12,118 nt of DNA from Euryarchaeota archaeon UBA538 (GTDB taxonomy: Archaea > Thermoplasmatota > Poseidoniia > Poseidoniales > Thalassarchaeaceae), in the NCBI GenBank assembly GCA_002499325.1, contig DALC01000002.1, forward strand, positions 1 to 12,118. The letters are read 5' to 3'. Within the stretch, counting starts at the first letter, position 1. Every line of letters begins with the position of its first letter. The notes under the pieces are model-generated. The model was not told where the DNA came from. It did no database searches and worked only from the letters and a program-made list of their open reading frames with translations. The translations under genes and the position numbers were made by a program. This document shows positions 1 to 6,263 of the stretch, piece after piece.

Positions 1-151
1 TCCAGTAGACCACCCTCATGGTGGCGGTAATCATCAGGCTGTTCATGGTCCTAACTCAGTCAGTAGAAACACGCCCCCCGGCAAGAAGGTAGGAAATATC
101 GCACCTCGCAGAACCGGGCGTGGAAGAGTAAGGCAACAGGAGGTCGAGTGA
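1..151 (+). CDS. rpl2: 50S ribosomal protein uL2 (L2), 3' end only
   Basis: This is the C-terminal 49 residues of the large-subunit protein that binds 23S rRNA near the peptidyl-transferase centre. The 5' part lies outside the window; the reading frame begins at base 2 and ends at TGA 149-151. The visible stretch contains the invariant uL2 signature HPHGGGNHQ (about residues 4-12 of the fragment), which carries the histidine long linked to peptidyl-transferase function. It is followed by [17 protein letters not shown], a form typical of archaeal and eukaryotic uL2. The tail is short and ends in QQEVE. The stop is one base from the uS19 ATG, and the uS19 Shine-Dalgarno site lies inside this gene, so the two are probably coupled. 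Identification is secure despite truncation by the window edge. Confidence 0.96.
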   Translation, partial: PVDHPHGGGNHQAVHGPNSVSRNTPPGKKVGNIAPRRTGRGRVRQQEVE

Positions 152-152
152 T

Positions 153-662
153 ATGGCTCGTCGTTCCAAGAAGGCATTCAGGTCACCAAAACTTGCCAGA
201 AGGCAAGCAAGGAAGAGGAGATCCAAGATAAGCGAGAGGAGGAAGAAAGAATTCCTCTGGAGGGGCTACACCTTAGACCAGCTTCTTGAGATGCCACTTA
301 TGCCTCCTGAAGATGATTTCGAGGCCATCAGCATAGCTTCTTTAATGCCATCAAGAGCGAAAAGGTCGATAGTAAGGATGTATGAGGGGCTAAATCCCGA
401 ATCGGAGAAGCTTCTGGAAAAAATAAGATCTAGTGAGGGCAACAAGACCATCAAGACTCATTGCAGAGGCCTATACATTCTGCCTGAAATGGTTGGAAAG
501 ACCATTGGAGTACACAATGGTAGAGAATTCGTCAATATCGAGGTTGTCCCTGAAATGATCGGTCACTCCCTCGGAGAATTCGCAATAACGAGGAAGTCGG
601 TAACGCACACCGGGCCAGGTGTTGGAGCAACCAGGTCATCAACCCATGTAGCATTGAAGTAG
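153..662 (+). CDS. rps19: 30S ribosomal protein uS19 (S19)
   Basis: A head-of-30S protein that, with uS13, contacts tRNA and 16S rRNA near the A site. The start is ATG 153, preceded by a strong AGGAGGT (138-144) 8 bases upstream. The core spans about residues 32-169. It shows [16 protein letters not shown] (32-47), then [21 protein letters not shown] (100-120), [11 protein letters not shown] (121-131) and [10 protein letters not shown] (135-144), and the C-terminal [13 protein letters not shown] (151-163). All are characteristic of archaeal/eukaryotic uS19. At 169 residues it is longer than the 130-150 usual in archaea. The excess is a basic N-terminal extension (residues 1-31) rich in Arg and Lys, presumably binding rRNA. 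The gene overlaps the uL22 Shine-Dalgarno site at its 3' end. Confidence 0.97.
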   Translation: MARRSKKAFRSPKLARRQARKRRSKISERRKKEFLWRGYTLDQLLEMPLMPPEDDFEAISIASLMPSRAKRSIVRMYEGLNPESEKLLEKIRSSEGNKTIKTHCRGLYILPEMVGKTIGVHNGREFVNIEVVPEMIGHSLGEFAITRKSVTHTGPGVGATRSSTHVALK

Positions 663-670
663 GTGAAAAA

Positions 671-1195
671 ATGAGTAGGAGAACAGGTAACCCACAGAGC
701 GGATACACCCAACTGCTCGAGGGATCCAATCTTGTCACTGCCAGGGCAGTCAATGTTGACATGCATCACAAACACTGCTATCACATAGCCAAGGCACTGC
801 GAGGAATGAACGCAGCAGATGCAGTTTCATATCTAGAGGACGTTATAGAAAAGAAGAGGGCAATACCTTACGTCAGGAGATCTAGAAGGGGAAGGGGGGG
901 AAATACCATGGCTGGACACAGAAAGGGTAAGATGGGTCCAGGAAAGTACCCAAACAAGGCCTCAAAGGAATTCATCAAGCTAATCAACAGCGCCATGGAA
1001 AATGCCAGACAGAGATTCGATACAATCGATCCCGAGGATATGACAATTACACATCTAGCCGCACACAGGGGACAAATAGCCAGACACTTCAGGCCAAGAG
1101 CACAAGGTCGTGCCACCCCCAAGAATCACTATCAAGTAAATCTCGAGATATTTTTGGAGTATTTTGGTGACGAAGATGAAGGAGATGATTTCTGA
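671..1195 (+). CDS. rpl22: 50S ribosomal protein uL22 (L22)
   Basis: A 50S protein whose extended beta hairpin lines the nascent-peptide exit tunnel. ATG 671 follows AGGTGA (661-666), which overlaps the uS19 stop. The globular part shows GYTQLLEGSNLVTARAVNV (11-29) and KHCYHIAKALRGMNAADAVSYLEDVI (34-59, read in two blocks). The tunnel hairpin is about residues 126-156 and carries HRGQIARHFRPRAQGRATPK, the archaeal form of this loop. The 174 residues exceed the roughly 150-155 usual for archaea. The excess is mainly an acidic C-terminal tail, GDEDEGDDF. The stop shares its last base with the start of rps3 (TGATG at 1193-1197), a classic termination-reinitiation arrangement. Confidence 0.97.
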   Translation: MSRRTGNPQSGYTQLLEGSNLVTARAVNVDMHHKHCYHIAKALRGMNAADAVSYLEDVIEKKRAIPYVRRSRRGRGGNTMAGHRKGKMGPGKYPNKASKEFIKLINSAMENARQRFDTIDPEDMTITHLAAHRGQIARHFRPRAQGRATPKNHYQVNLEIFLEYFGDEDEGDDF

Positions 1196-1965
1196 TGTCC
1201 CAAAATACAGTTAGAACCTTCATTCACAGAAATGTCGAGAGGCAGCTAGTCAGAGAGTACTTGCTCAAAGAGACTGAAAGAGCAGGGTTCGGAGGATTAC
1301 ACTTCCAGAGGACGCCAGAGGGTACCAAAGTAACTCTTCAAGCAGAGCAGGTTGGCCGAGTAATAGGGAGAAAGGGCAAGGTAATACGAGAACTCGAAAC
1401 ACGTCTTAAGGATGATTTCAAGCTTCAAGAGCCAAAACTCGAGGTCGAGGAGATCACTGAGCCAAGACTAAACGCCCAGGTCATGGCAAGCAGAATGGCC
1501 AGCTCACTTGAAAGAGGCTGGTTCTTCCGAAGAGCAGGTCATAGCACAGCACAGAGCATAATGGACGCTGGCGCAAGAGGATGCTTAGTAACATTGAGCG
1601 GAAAGATTACAGGAGCAAGACACAGAGTCGAAAAGTTCCAGCAAGGATACATCAAATTCTGTGGAGAAACCGCTCTTCAGTTCATGGATGTCGGGTATTC
1701 TGTAGCGGTAAAGAAGTTGGGAACTGTTGGATGTTCAGTAAGGATAATGAGGCCCGGAGTCAAGCTACCACATGAAGTAACTATCCTGGACAGGCACGAA
1801 GTGGGACTTCCTCCACTAGAGGACGTCGCATACATTATTCCTGAGGAAGAAGAGCCAGTTGTGGACGAATCTTCAGAACCAGTCGCCGACACTGAGGATA
1901 TGATCGACTCCGCTCTGGAAAAGATGGCAGAGATCGAGTCAGACCCCAACAAGGAGGAAGAATGA
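1195..1965 (+). CDS. rps3: 30S ribosomal protein uS3 (S3), KH domain
   Basis: uS3 sits at the mRNA entry channel of the 30S head and helps unwind and guide mRNA. The N-terminal region (REYLLKETERAGFGGLHFQRT, 20-40) leads into a type-2 KH domain whose GxxG loop is visible as VIGRKGKVI (56-64). The second domain includes LNAQVMASRMASSLERGWFFRR (92-113, in two blocks), ITGARHRVEKFQQGYIKFCG (138-157) and YSVAVKKLGTVGCSVRIM (168-185). These match archaeal uS3. The protein has 256 residues against about 210-230 in many archaea; residues 216-256 form an acidic tail (PEEEEPVVDESSEP and onward). The start is ATG 1195, overlapping the uL22 stop. The stop is directly followed, with no gap, by the uL29 ATG. 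Confidence 0.97.
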   Translation: MSQNTVRTFIHRNVERQLVREYLLKETERAGFGGLHFQRTPEGTKVTLQAEQVGRVIGRKGKVIRELETRLKDDFKLQEPKLEVEEITEPRLNAQVMASRMASSLERGWFFRRAGHSTAQSIMDAGARGCLVTLSGKITGARHRVEKFQQGYIKFCGETALQFMDVGYSVAVKKLGTVGCSVRIMRPGVKLPHEVTILDRHEVGLPPLEDVAYIIPEEEEPVVDESSEPVADTEDMIDSALEKMAEIESDPNKEEE

Positions 1966-2175
1966 ATGTCTCACGTCAGTTCCCGAGACATCGAAACGAT
2001 GAGCTCAGAGCAACTTCTGAGGACATTGGACGATTTGAAGGACGAGCTTTTGCAACTCAGGGCACAGCAAGCACTCGGTGGCTCATCTTCAAATTCCGGA
2101 TCTTACAAGCAAACTCGAAGGAGTATCGCCAGGATACTTACCAAGATCAATCAAGAAAATAAGGGGGGAGAGTAG
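1966..2175 (+). CDS. rpl29: 50S ribosomal protein uL29 (L29)
   Basis: A small, two-helix 50S protein beside the tunnel exit, close to the docking site of SRP and the Sec channel. Its 69 residues are the usual length. The family pattern is seen in LRTLDDLKDELLQLRAQQALGG (18-39, two blocks) and the second helix QTRRSIARILTKINQENK (49-66), the characteristic RR.IARI.T...E ending. ATG 1966 immediately follows the uS3 TGA, with no space for its own leader, so translation is probably coupled to uS3. The gene ends in TAG. The last codons (AAG GGG GGA GAG) also form the GGGGGGAG Shine-Dalgarno-like sequence for the next gene. Confidence 0.95.
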   Translation: MSHVSSRDIETMSSEQLLRTLDDLKDELLQLRAQQALGGSSSNSGSYKQTRRSIARILTKINQENKGGE

Positions 2176-2178
2176 ATA
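2163..2178 (+). promoter_or_regulatory. Shine-Dalgarno site and proposed AUA start of aIF1
   Basis: GGGGGGAG lies at 2163-2170, inside the last codons of uL29. Its GGAG core (2167-2170) ends 5 bases before an ATA codon at 2176, which directly follows the uL29 TAG. The first in-frame ATG (2194) is 23 bases from the GGAG, much too far, and only a weak GGGA at 2182-2185 lies nearer. The spacing therefore favours initiation at the AUA. Together with the conserved N-terminal cysteines this decides the start of the aIF1 gene. It is an inference from spacing and homology, not a proven start. Confidence 0.6.
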
Positions 2179-2475
2179 TCTGGGATATGCAACATGTGTG
2201 GTCTTCCACAAGAGGTATGCATATGCCAAGAGATCGCCAAAGAGCAACAGAAGGCGGTAATTTCGGTAGTTCGCAGACGCTATGGGAAAATGGTGACCAT
2301 TGTGGAGGGAATAGACGACTCGGCAATAGATTTGGGGCAGTTAGCCAAGATTCTCAAGGGAGCGTGTGCGAGTGGCGGGACAGTCAAAGATCGTACCATA
2401 GAGCTTCAAGGAGATCACAAGAAGAGAGCATCCAAAGTCTTGGAACAGAATGGGTACAAGGTGGAGGTAAGATGA
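2176..2475 (+). CDS. Translation initiation factor aIF1 (SUI1/eIF1 family)
   Basis: aIF1 binds the 30S platform near the P site and enforces correct start-codon selection. The SUI1 core is unmistakable: IAKEQQ, the basic loop RRRYGK, VTIVEGID, ACASGGTVKD and IELQGDH. The first in-frame ATG is 2194, giving 93 residues that begin MCGLPQEVCIC. In relatives I remember (Methanosarcina and Methanocaldococcus), the protein begins a few residues earlier with CxxCGLPxELCxC. The codons upstream of 2194 read ISGICNMC, supplying the missing cysteine. Only an AUA (2176) is available as start, with a well-placed Shine-Dalgarno site, giving 99 residues. I annotate from 2176; the conservative alternative is 2194, and a miscalled base at 2178 is possible. 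Gene identity is certain; the start is about two-to-one for AUA. The 3' end overlaps the Rpp29 start. Confidence 0.95.
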   Translation: MSGICNMCGLPQEVCICQEIAKEQQKAVISVVRRRYGKMVTIVEGIDDSAIDLGQLAKILKGACASGGTVKDRTIELQGDHKKRASKVLEQNGYKVEVR

Positions 2476-2723
2476 TGTCCAGAATCATTAACCTCCCTTG
2501 GATTTCCCATACCTTGTCTGTCGTCAACTCAGACGATCCAACCCTCATTGGAGTCTCGGGAATAGTACTGGATGAGACCAAGAAGACAATACTAATTCGC
2601 ACTGAGTCCGGTGACTTGACACTGGCAAAAGAAGTAATTACGTTCACTATTGACTCAGGAGAGGCCATCGATGGATCCAGAGTCACTCAGAGGACAGAGG
2701 ACAGAATCGGGAGGAGATACTAG
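2472..2723 (+). CDS. rnp1: RNase P protein component 1 (Rpp29/Pop4 family)
   Basis: A protein subunit of archaeal RNase P, the ribonucleoprotein that removes 5' leaders from pre-tRNA. Rpp29 pairs with Rpp21 and supports the specificity domain of the RNA. The family's Sm-like barrel is recognisable in LIGVSGIVLDETKKTILI (about residues 25-42), then the K...F pattern (AKEVITFTI), an IDGSRV segment and TEDRIGRRY at the C terminus, equivalent to the usual PEDRI ending. With ATG 2472 it has 83 residues, at the short end of the family. ATG 2475 is an equally placed alternative, since the sequence is ATGATG around the aIF1 stop (2473-2475). The frame stays open upstream to 2187, but that part only shadows aIF1. 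The stop touches the uS17 ATG. Confidence 0.9.
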   Translation: MMSRIINLPWISHTLSVVNSDDPTLIGVSGIVLDETKKTILIRTESGDLTLAKEVITFTIDSGEAIDGSRVTQRTEDRIGRRY

Positions 2724-3065
2724 ATGACCGGAATCAGAGATATCGGAGTTGATGTGAATACTCCAACAGGAGAATGGGATGGGGACGACAACTGTCCATT
2801 CTATGGAAGTCTAAGAGTCAGAGGACAGATTATCGAGGGCTCGGTCTCTACCACTGGCATGGCAGGATCAATAGTTGTCGAAAGAGAGATTACAAGATAC
2901 ATGAAAAAATACGAGAGGTATGAGAAGAGAACAAGAAGGTACCCAGCTCACCTCCCATCATGTATCGGAGGGGTTGAGGTAGGAGACAGAGTACGCATAA
3001 TGGAATGTAGGCCTCTTTCCAAGACAGTCAATTTCTGTGTTATAGAGAAGGGGGCATCGATATGA
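2724..3065 (+). CDS. rps17: 30S ribosomal protein uS17 (S17)
   Basis: A primary 16S rRNA-binding protein of the 30S body with an OB fold. The archaeal form is clear. IRDIGVDVNTP at the N terminus is followed by NCPFYGSLRVRGQIIEGSV (23-41), VVEREITRYMKKYERYEKR (51-69), YPAHLPSCIGGVEVGDRV (73-90) and CRPLSKTVNFCVIEKG at the end. The 113 residues are normal for archaea. ATG 2724 directly follows the Rpp29 TAG, so reinitiation is likely. The 3' end overlaps uL14 by four bases (ATGA at 3062-3065). Confidence 0.97.
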   Translation: MTGIRDIGVDVNTPTGEWDGDDNCPFYGSLRVRGQIIEGSVSTTGMAGSIVVEREITRYMKKYERYEKRTRRYPAHLPSCIGGVEVGDRVRIMECRPLSKTVNFCVIEKGASI

Positions 3066-3460
3066 AGGGAATTCCCGGTAGAGTAACAAAGGCTCTACCT
3101 TCACAAGCTAAGTTGGAATGCGCTGATAATACAGGCGCAAAGATCGTCCAGCTAATTACCGTTCTGAACAAGGGTGGTGTCGCTAGGAGGTACCCAGCTG
3201 CAGGCGTCGGAGACATGACCAAAGTCACTGTAAAGAGAGGCACTCCAGAGACACGAAGGCAGATGTTCAATGCAGTAGTAATCAGGCAGTCCAGGCCATT
3301 CAGAAGAGTTGACGGAACATGGGTCCAGTTTGAGGATAATGCCTGTGTTATCACTAACGAACGTGGCGAAGTTCAGGGTTCAGACATCAAGGGTCCTGTA
3401 AGCAGGGAGGCGGCCGAGAGATGGCCAAGGATAGCTGCAACTGCGAAACAGATAGTTTAG
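3062..3460 (+). CDS. rpl14: 50S ribosomal protein uL14 (L14)
   Basis: A conserved 50S interface protein that contacts 23S rRNA and forms inter-subunit bridge B8. The 132 residues match the archaeal length. Visible family motifs are LECADNTGAKIVQ (18-30), AAGVGDMTKVTVKRGTPE (46-63, two blocks), AVVIRQSRPFRRVDG (71-85), EDNACVITN and the archaeal C terminus SDIKGPVSREAAERWPRIA. ATG 3062 overlaps the uS17 stop by four bases, implying coupling. A 12-base gap with a Shine-Dalgarno site separates it from uL24. Confidence 0.97.
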   Translation: MKGIPGRVTKALPSQAKLECADNTGAKIVQLITVLNKGGVARRYPAAGVGDMTKVTVKRGTPETRRQMFNAVVIRQSRPFRRVDGTWVQFEDNACVITNERGEVQGSDIKGPVSREAAERWPRIAATAKQIV

Positions 3461-3472
3461 AGAGGTGTGATT

Positions 3473-3913
3473 ATGACAAGAAGCAGTAAAGCAAGTAAAC
3501 AGCGCCTCAGTCAATCTGACGCTCCTACGCATGTCAAAAGGAAGAGGATGAGGGCCAGACTCGTTACAGATGATCCAGATTTAATCAATATAAGAACTGT
3601 TACTGTCAGGGTCGGAGACGAGATAGAGATTGTAAGGGGAGATTTCGGCCATCCAAATAGCGCTAAATCAGACACAAGAGGAAAGAGACTCGGACAGCCT
3701 AGGGGAAGGGCCGGCATCGCGGCAAAGGTTGCTAAAGTAGACACTGGCAGTGGTATGATCTTCGTAGATGGCCTCACAATGACTACCGCTGACGGGAAGG
3801 AAGAAGCAGTCCCAATTCATCCTTCAAACGTGATAGTTACCAAGCTATTCGAGGGAGATACTCTCAGACTTAAGAGACTCATTGAAAGAACTAGTGGAGG
3901 CGACACAGAATGA
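3473..3913 (+). CDS. rpl24: 50S ribosomal protein uL24 (L24), KOW domain with insertion
   Basis: An early 50S assembly protein that also lies near the tunnel exit. The start is ATG 3473, 5 bases after GAGGTG (3462-3467). The in-frame GTG at 3467 falls inside that site and is unlikely to be used. Archaeal features are DAPTHVKRKRMRARL (16-30), the KOW start VRVGDEIEIVRGDFG (45-59), and the C-terminal IFVDGLTMTTADGKE (96-110) and PIHPSNVIVTKL (114-125). Between the two halves of the KOW motif (GDFG and AAKVAKVD) lies an extra Gly/Arg/Lys-rich segment at residues 60-82, where archaeal homologues I recall have only a few residues. The stop overlaps the eS4 start as ATGA (3910-3913). Confidence 0.95.
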   Translation: MTRSSKASKQRLSQSDAPTHVKRKRMRARLVTDDPDLINIRTVTVRVGDEIEIVRGDFGHPNSAKSDTRGKRLGQPRGRAGIAAKVAKVDTGSGMIFVDGLTMTTADGKEEAVPIHPSNVIVTKLFEGDTLRLKRLIERTSGGDTE

Positions 3914-4608
3914 GTAGTAGCCATATGAAGAGACTAACCATGCCAAGGAGCTGGCCACTTCCAAGAAAGTCTTCAGTTTGGATTCAGAAGCCAAATCCCT
4001 GCGGGCATCCTCTCGATCTATGCATGCCTATGGGAGTAATTCTCAGAGATGTTCTCGGCGTGGCTCAGAATAGGCGCGAAGCTAAGAAAATACTACACTC
4101 AAAGTTGGTCAAGGTCGATGGAGCTATTGAAACCGATATTGGAAGGGGAGTGGGGCTAATGGACGTACTGACCGTTGGAGATGTCAGCTACAAATGCGTC
4201 CTAGACACCAATGGCAAGCTTAGATACAGAACTATACCAGCTAAGGAAGCATTAACCAAGATTTGCAGGGTGATGGGGAAGACTACGATAAAAGGGGCTA
4301 AGACACAAGTTCATCTTCACGATGGTAGAAATTTACTATTCAACGAGAACCCCGAATATAAGACCGGGGACTCCCTTGTAATCTCCTTGCCAGATCAAGA
4401 AGTAAAATCATATCATAAGTTCGAGGAAGGATCAATTGCATATCTTACCGGTGGGAACCATATTGGGGAACTCGCTACTGTCAGGGGCCAAGATATCAAG
4501 AGATCGTCTAAGGCCAACGAGGTCCAATTTGATGACTTCGGTACAATATCAGACTATGTTTTCATCATCTCGGACGAATCAGACATTCCAATGGGGGATA
4601 ACTCATGA
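3910..4608 (+). CDS. rps4e: 30S ribosomal protein eS4 (S4e)
   Basis: A 30S body protein restricted to archaea and eukaryotes. The N terminus MKRLTMPRSWPLPRK (6-20) is the family's opening. An S4-type RNA-binding region (about 42-90) contains ILRDVLGVAQNRREAKKIL and the VKVDGAIETDI turn. A central domain carries QVHLHDGRNLLF (133-144), and a C-terminal KOW-like part reads YLTGGNHIGELATVRG (178-193). The 232 residues are typical. ATG 3910 overlaps the uL24 stop; an internal ATG at 3925 (residue 6) is possible, but the overlap favours 3910. The 3' end overlaps uL5 by four bases (ATGA at 4605-4608). Confidence 0.96.
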   Translation: MSSSHMKRLTMPRSWPLPRKSSVWIQKPNPCGHPLDLCMPMGVILRDVLGVAQNRREAKKILHSKLVKVDGAIETDIGRGVGLMDVLTVGDVSYKCVLDTNGKLRYRTIPAKEALTKICRVMGKTTIKGAKTQVHLHDGRNLLFNENPEYKTGDSLVISLPDQEVKSYHKFEEGSIAYLTGGNHIGELATVRGQDIKRSSKANEVQFDDFGTISDYVFIISDESDIPMGDNS

Positions 4609-5144
4609 GTCAGTCAGTAAACCCAATGCGTGCCCCCAGAATCACCAAGGTCACAGTAAACATTGGTGTCGGAGAAGGCGGACAAAGGCTACAACTAGCT
4701 GAGAAAGCACTAGAGATGGTGACTGGAATGGTACCTGTTAGGACACTTTCTACTAGCACCAACAGAGATTTAGGAACTAGGAAAGGAGCCCCGATTGGGT
4801 GCAAAGTCACTATCAGGGATGAAGAAACAATCAACGCCTTCCTCAAAGATGCATTCTGGGTTCGTCAGCACACTTTGCCAACATACAATTTCGACTCATC
4901 AGGAAACCTATCCTTCGGAATCTCCGATTATACAGATTTCCCAGGCCAGAAGTATGATCCAGATGTGGGAATTTTCGGAATGGACATCAATGTAGTCCTA
5001 GAAAGACCTGGTCACAGAGTTTCTAGGAGAAGGAAGAGATCACGAAGGGTCTCAGCTAGCCATCGCGTTGGTCCCGAAGAAGCCAGAGCTTGGTTTACTG
5101 AAAGCTATAATCTGAATATAGTAGGATATGGGGAGGAAGAATAG
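4605..5144 (+). CDS. rpl5: 50S ribosomal protein uL5 (L5)
   Basis: uL5 binds 5S rRNA with uL18 in the central protuberance and contacts P-site tRNA. Archaeal motifs are [19 protein letters not shown] (8-26), the [14 protein letters not shown] block (59-72), [20 protein letters not shown] (102-121) and [16 protein letters not shown] (122-137), followed by a basic RRRKRSRR segment. The 179 residues are of usual length. ATG 4605 overlaps the eS4 stop. The TAG stop is one base before the uS14 ATG. Its 5S partner uL18 is encoded further down the same cluster. Confidence 0.97.
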   Translation: MSQSVNPMRAPRITKVTVNIGVGEGGQRLQLAEKALEMVTGMVPVRTLSTSTNRDLGTRKGAPIGCKVTIRDEETINAFLKDAFWVRQHTLPTYNFDSSGNLSFGISDYTDFPGQKYDPDVGIFGMDINVVLERPGHRVSRRRKRSRRVSASHRVGPEEARAWFTESYNLNIVGYGEEE

Positions 5145-5145
5145 T

Positions 5146-5298
5146 ATGGCAAGAGATCACGGTGAGAGAATCGGCAGATCCGTCGGATGCAGGAAATGCG
5201 GAAGAAAGAGAGGATTGATCAGGCGTCACGGGCTTAGACTTTGCAGGCAGTGCTTCAGAGATATGGCCCCAGAAATAGGATTCAAGAAATATTCATGA
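5146..5298 (+). CDS. rps14: 30S ribosomal protein uS14, zinc-binding form (S14)
   Basis: A 50-residue head protein of the 30S subunit, too short for many ORF callers. Translation from ATG 5146 gives two CxxC pairs, CRKC (15-18) and CRQC (33-36), which form the zinc site of the archaeal, eukaryotic and type-Z bacterial uS14. The conserved core [17 protein letters not shown] (23-39) and the ending IGFKKYS confirm the family. It sits one base after the uL5 TAG and 9 bases before uS8, the standard place in this cluster. GGGGAGG at 5130-5136 (inside uL5) is a reasonable Shine-Dalgarno site, 9 bases upstream. Confidence 0.96.
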   Translation: MARDHGERIGRSVGCRKCGRKRGLIRRHGLRLCRQCFRDMAPEIGFKKYS

Positions 5299-5307
5299 GG
5301 TGAAAAG

Positions 5308-5697
5308 ATGCAGTACGATCCATTAAGCGACGCCTTCACACGTATTTTCAATGCGGAGCAGGCAGGACACTACGAGGTTTCCGTTAAACCAGCAAGCAAA
5401 CTACTAGGACAGATGTTGCAGATCATGCAGAAGTCTGGATATGTAGGAGAATTCGAGCGAATCGAAGACGGAAGAGCAGGCTCATTCAGAGTTGAGTTAA
5501 TAGGCGCCATAAACAGGTGTGGAGTAATTAAGCCACGCCATTCAGTAAAGAGGGCCGATTTCGATAAGTGGGAATCAAGATATCTCCCAGCCAGAGATTT
5601 TGGCCTACTAATCGTCACTACTAATCAAGGCATAATGGACCACTATGCTGCAAAGAAGGAGCGTGTCGGAGGACGTCTTCTAGCATACATTTTCTAA
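5308..5697 (+). CDS. rps8: 30S ribosomal protein uS8 (S8)
   Basis: A primary binder of the 16S central domain; in many prokaryotes it also represses its own operon by binding mRNA. ATG 5308 follows GAGGTGA (5297-5303), which overlaps the uS14 stop. The family pattern is [17 protein letters not shown] (4-20), [20 protein letters not shown] (28-47), [13 protein letters not shown] (68-80), the archaeal [19 protein letters not shown] (92-110) and the C-terminal GGRLLAYIF. The 129 residues are exact for archaea. It uses the only TAA stop among the 22 genes here. I saw no obvious uS8-binding mRNA mimic, but did not model one. Confidence 0.97.
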   Translation: MQYDPLSDAFTRIFNAEQAGHYEVSVKPASKLLGQMLQIMQKSGYVGEFERIEDGRAGSFRVELIGAINRCGVIKPRHSVKRADFDKWESRYLPARDFGLLIVTTNQGIMDHYAAKKERVGGRLLAYIF

Positions 5698-5710
5698 GGA
5701 GTTGATTTTC

Positions 5711-6262
5711 ATGCCTAAGTTAGATCAGATAATCCATAATGTCGCCCTCTCAGAGGGTTCCAGAGTAAGTATTGAAGACAATTCAGTAACAATATCTAGT
5801 GGAGGTAAGACCATCACACGAGAATTCAGGCACCCAAAGGTTACGGTAAGTAGTTCCGAATCAGGAATCCTAGTCGCCTGTGATCTTCCACGCAGAGCTG
5901 ACAAGGCAATAGCTGGAACATGGGCCGCACACCTCAGGAATATGGTCAGGGGAGTGGAAGAAGGATTCGAGTATAAGCTACAAGCAGTCTACAGTCACTT
6001 CCCCATGACCCTCAAGGTCGAAGGGAACAAGATGGTAATCAACAATCTCTTCGGAGAGAAGGTACCGAGAGTAGCAAAACTCCCCTGGAGTCCTTCAGAT
6101 GTTGAGGTCAAGGTCGAGAATAAAACCGATGTAACTGTCAGCGGAGTCGATAGGGAGAAGGTTGGCCAAACTGCGGCAAATATCGAGCGCGCTTGCAAGA
6201 TAAGAAAGAGAGACAGAAGAGTATTCCAAGACGGCATTTACATAGTTTCAAAGGGGGCATAG
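5711..6262 (+). CDS. rpl6: 50S ribosomal protein uL6 (L6)
   Basis: A 50S protein built from two similar domains, near the factor-binding site (sarcin-ricin loop) and the stalk base. I start it at ATG 5711, 9 bases after GGAG (5698-5701). The frame extends to a TTG at 5702, but that overlaps the Shine-Dalgarno region. Archaeal features are TREFRHPKVTVS (36-47), TWAAHLRNMVRGVEEGFEYK (69-88, the second-domain opening), the LQAVYSHFPMTLKVEG block (89-104), INNLFGEKVPR (109-119) and the C-terminal RRVFQDGIYIV. The 183 residues are normal. The stop is one base before the eL32 ATG. Confidence 0.96.
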   Translation: MPKLDQIIHNVALSEGSRVSIEDNSVTISSGGKTITREFRHPKVTVSSSESGILVACDLPRRADKAIAGTWAAHLRNMVRGVEEGFEYKLQAVYSHFPMTLKVEGNKMVINNLFGEKVPRVAKLPWSPSDVEVKVENKTDVTVSGVDREKVGQTAANIERACKIRKRDRRVFQDGIYIVSKGA

Positions 6263-6263
6263 A

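Noticed and set aside
2187..2471. A long open frame before the Rpp29 ATG that would add about 95 residues
   Set aside because: It is the shadow frame of aIF1. The sequence shows no family similarity, and a proper ATGATG start exists at 2472.
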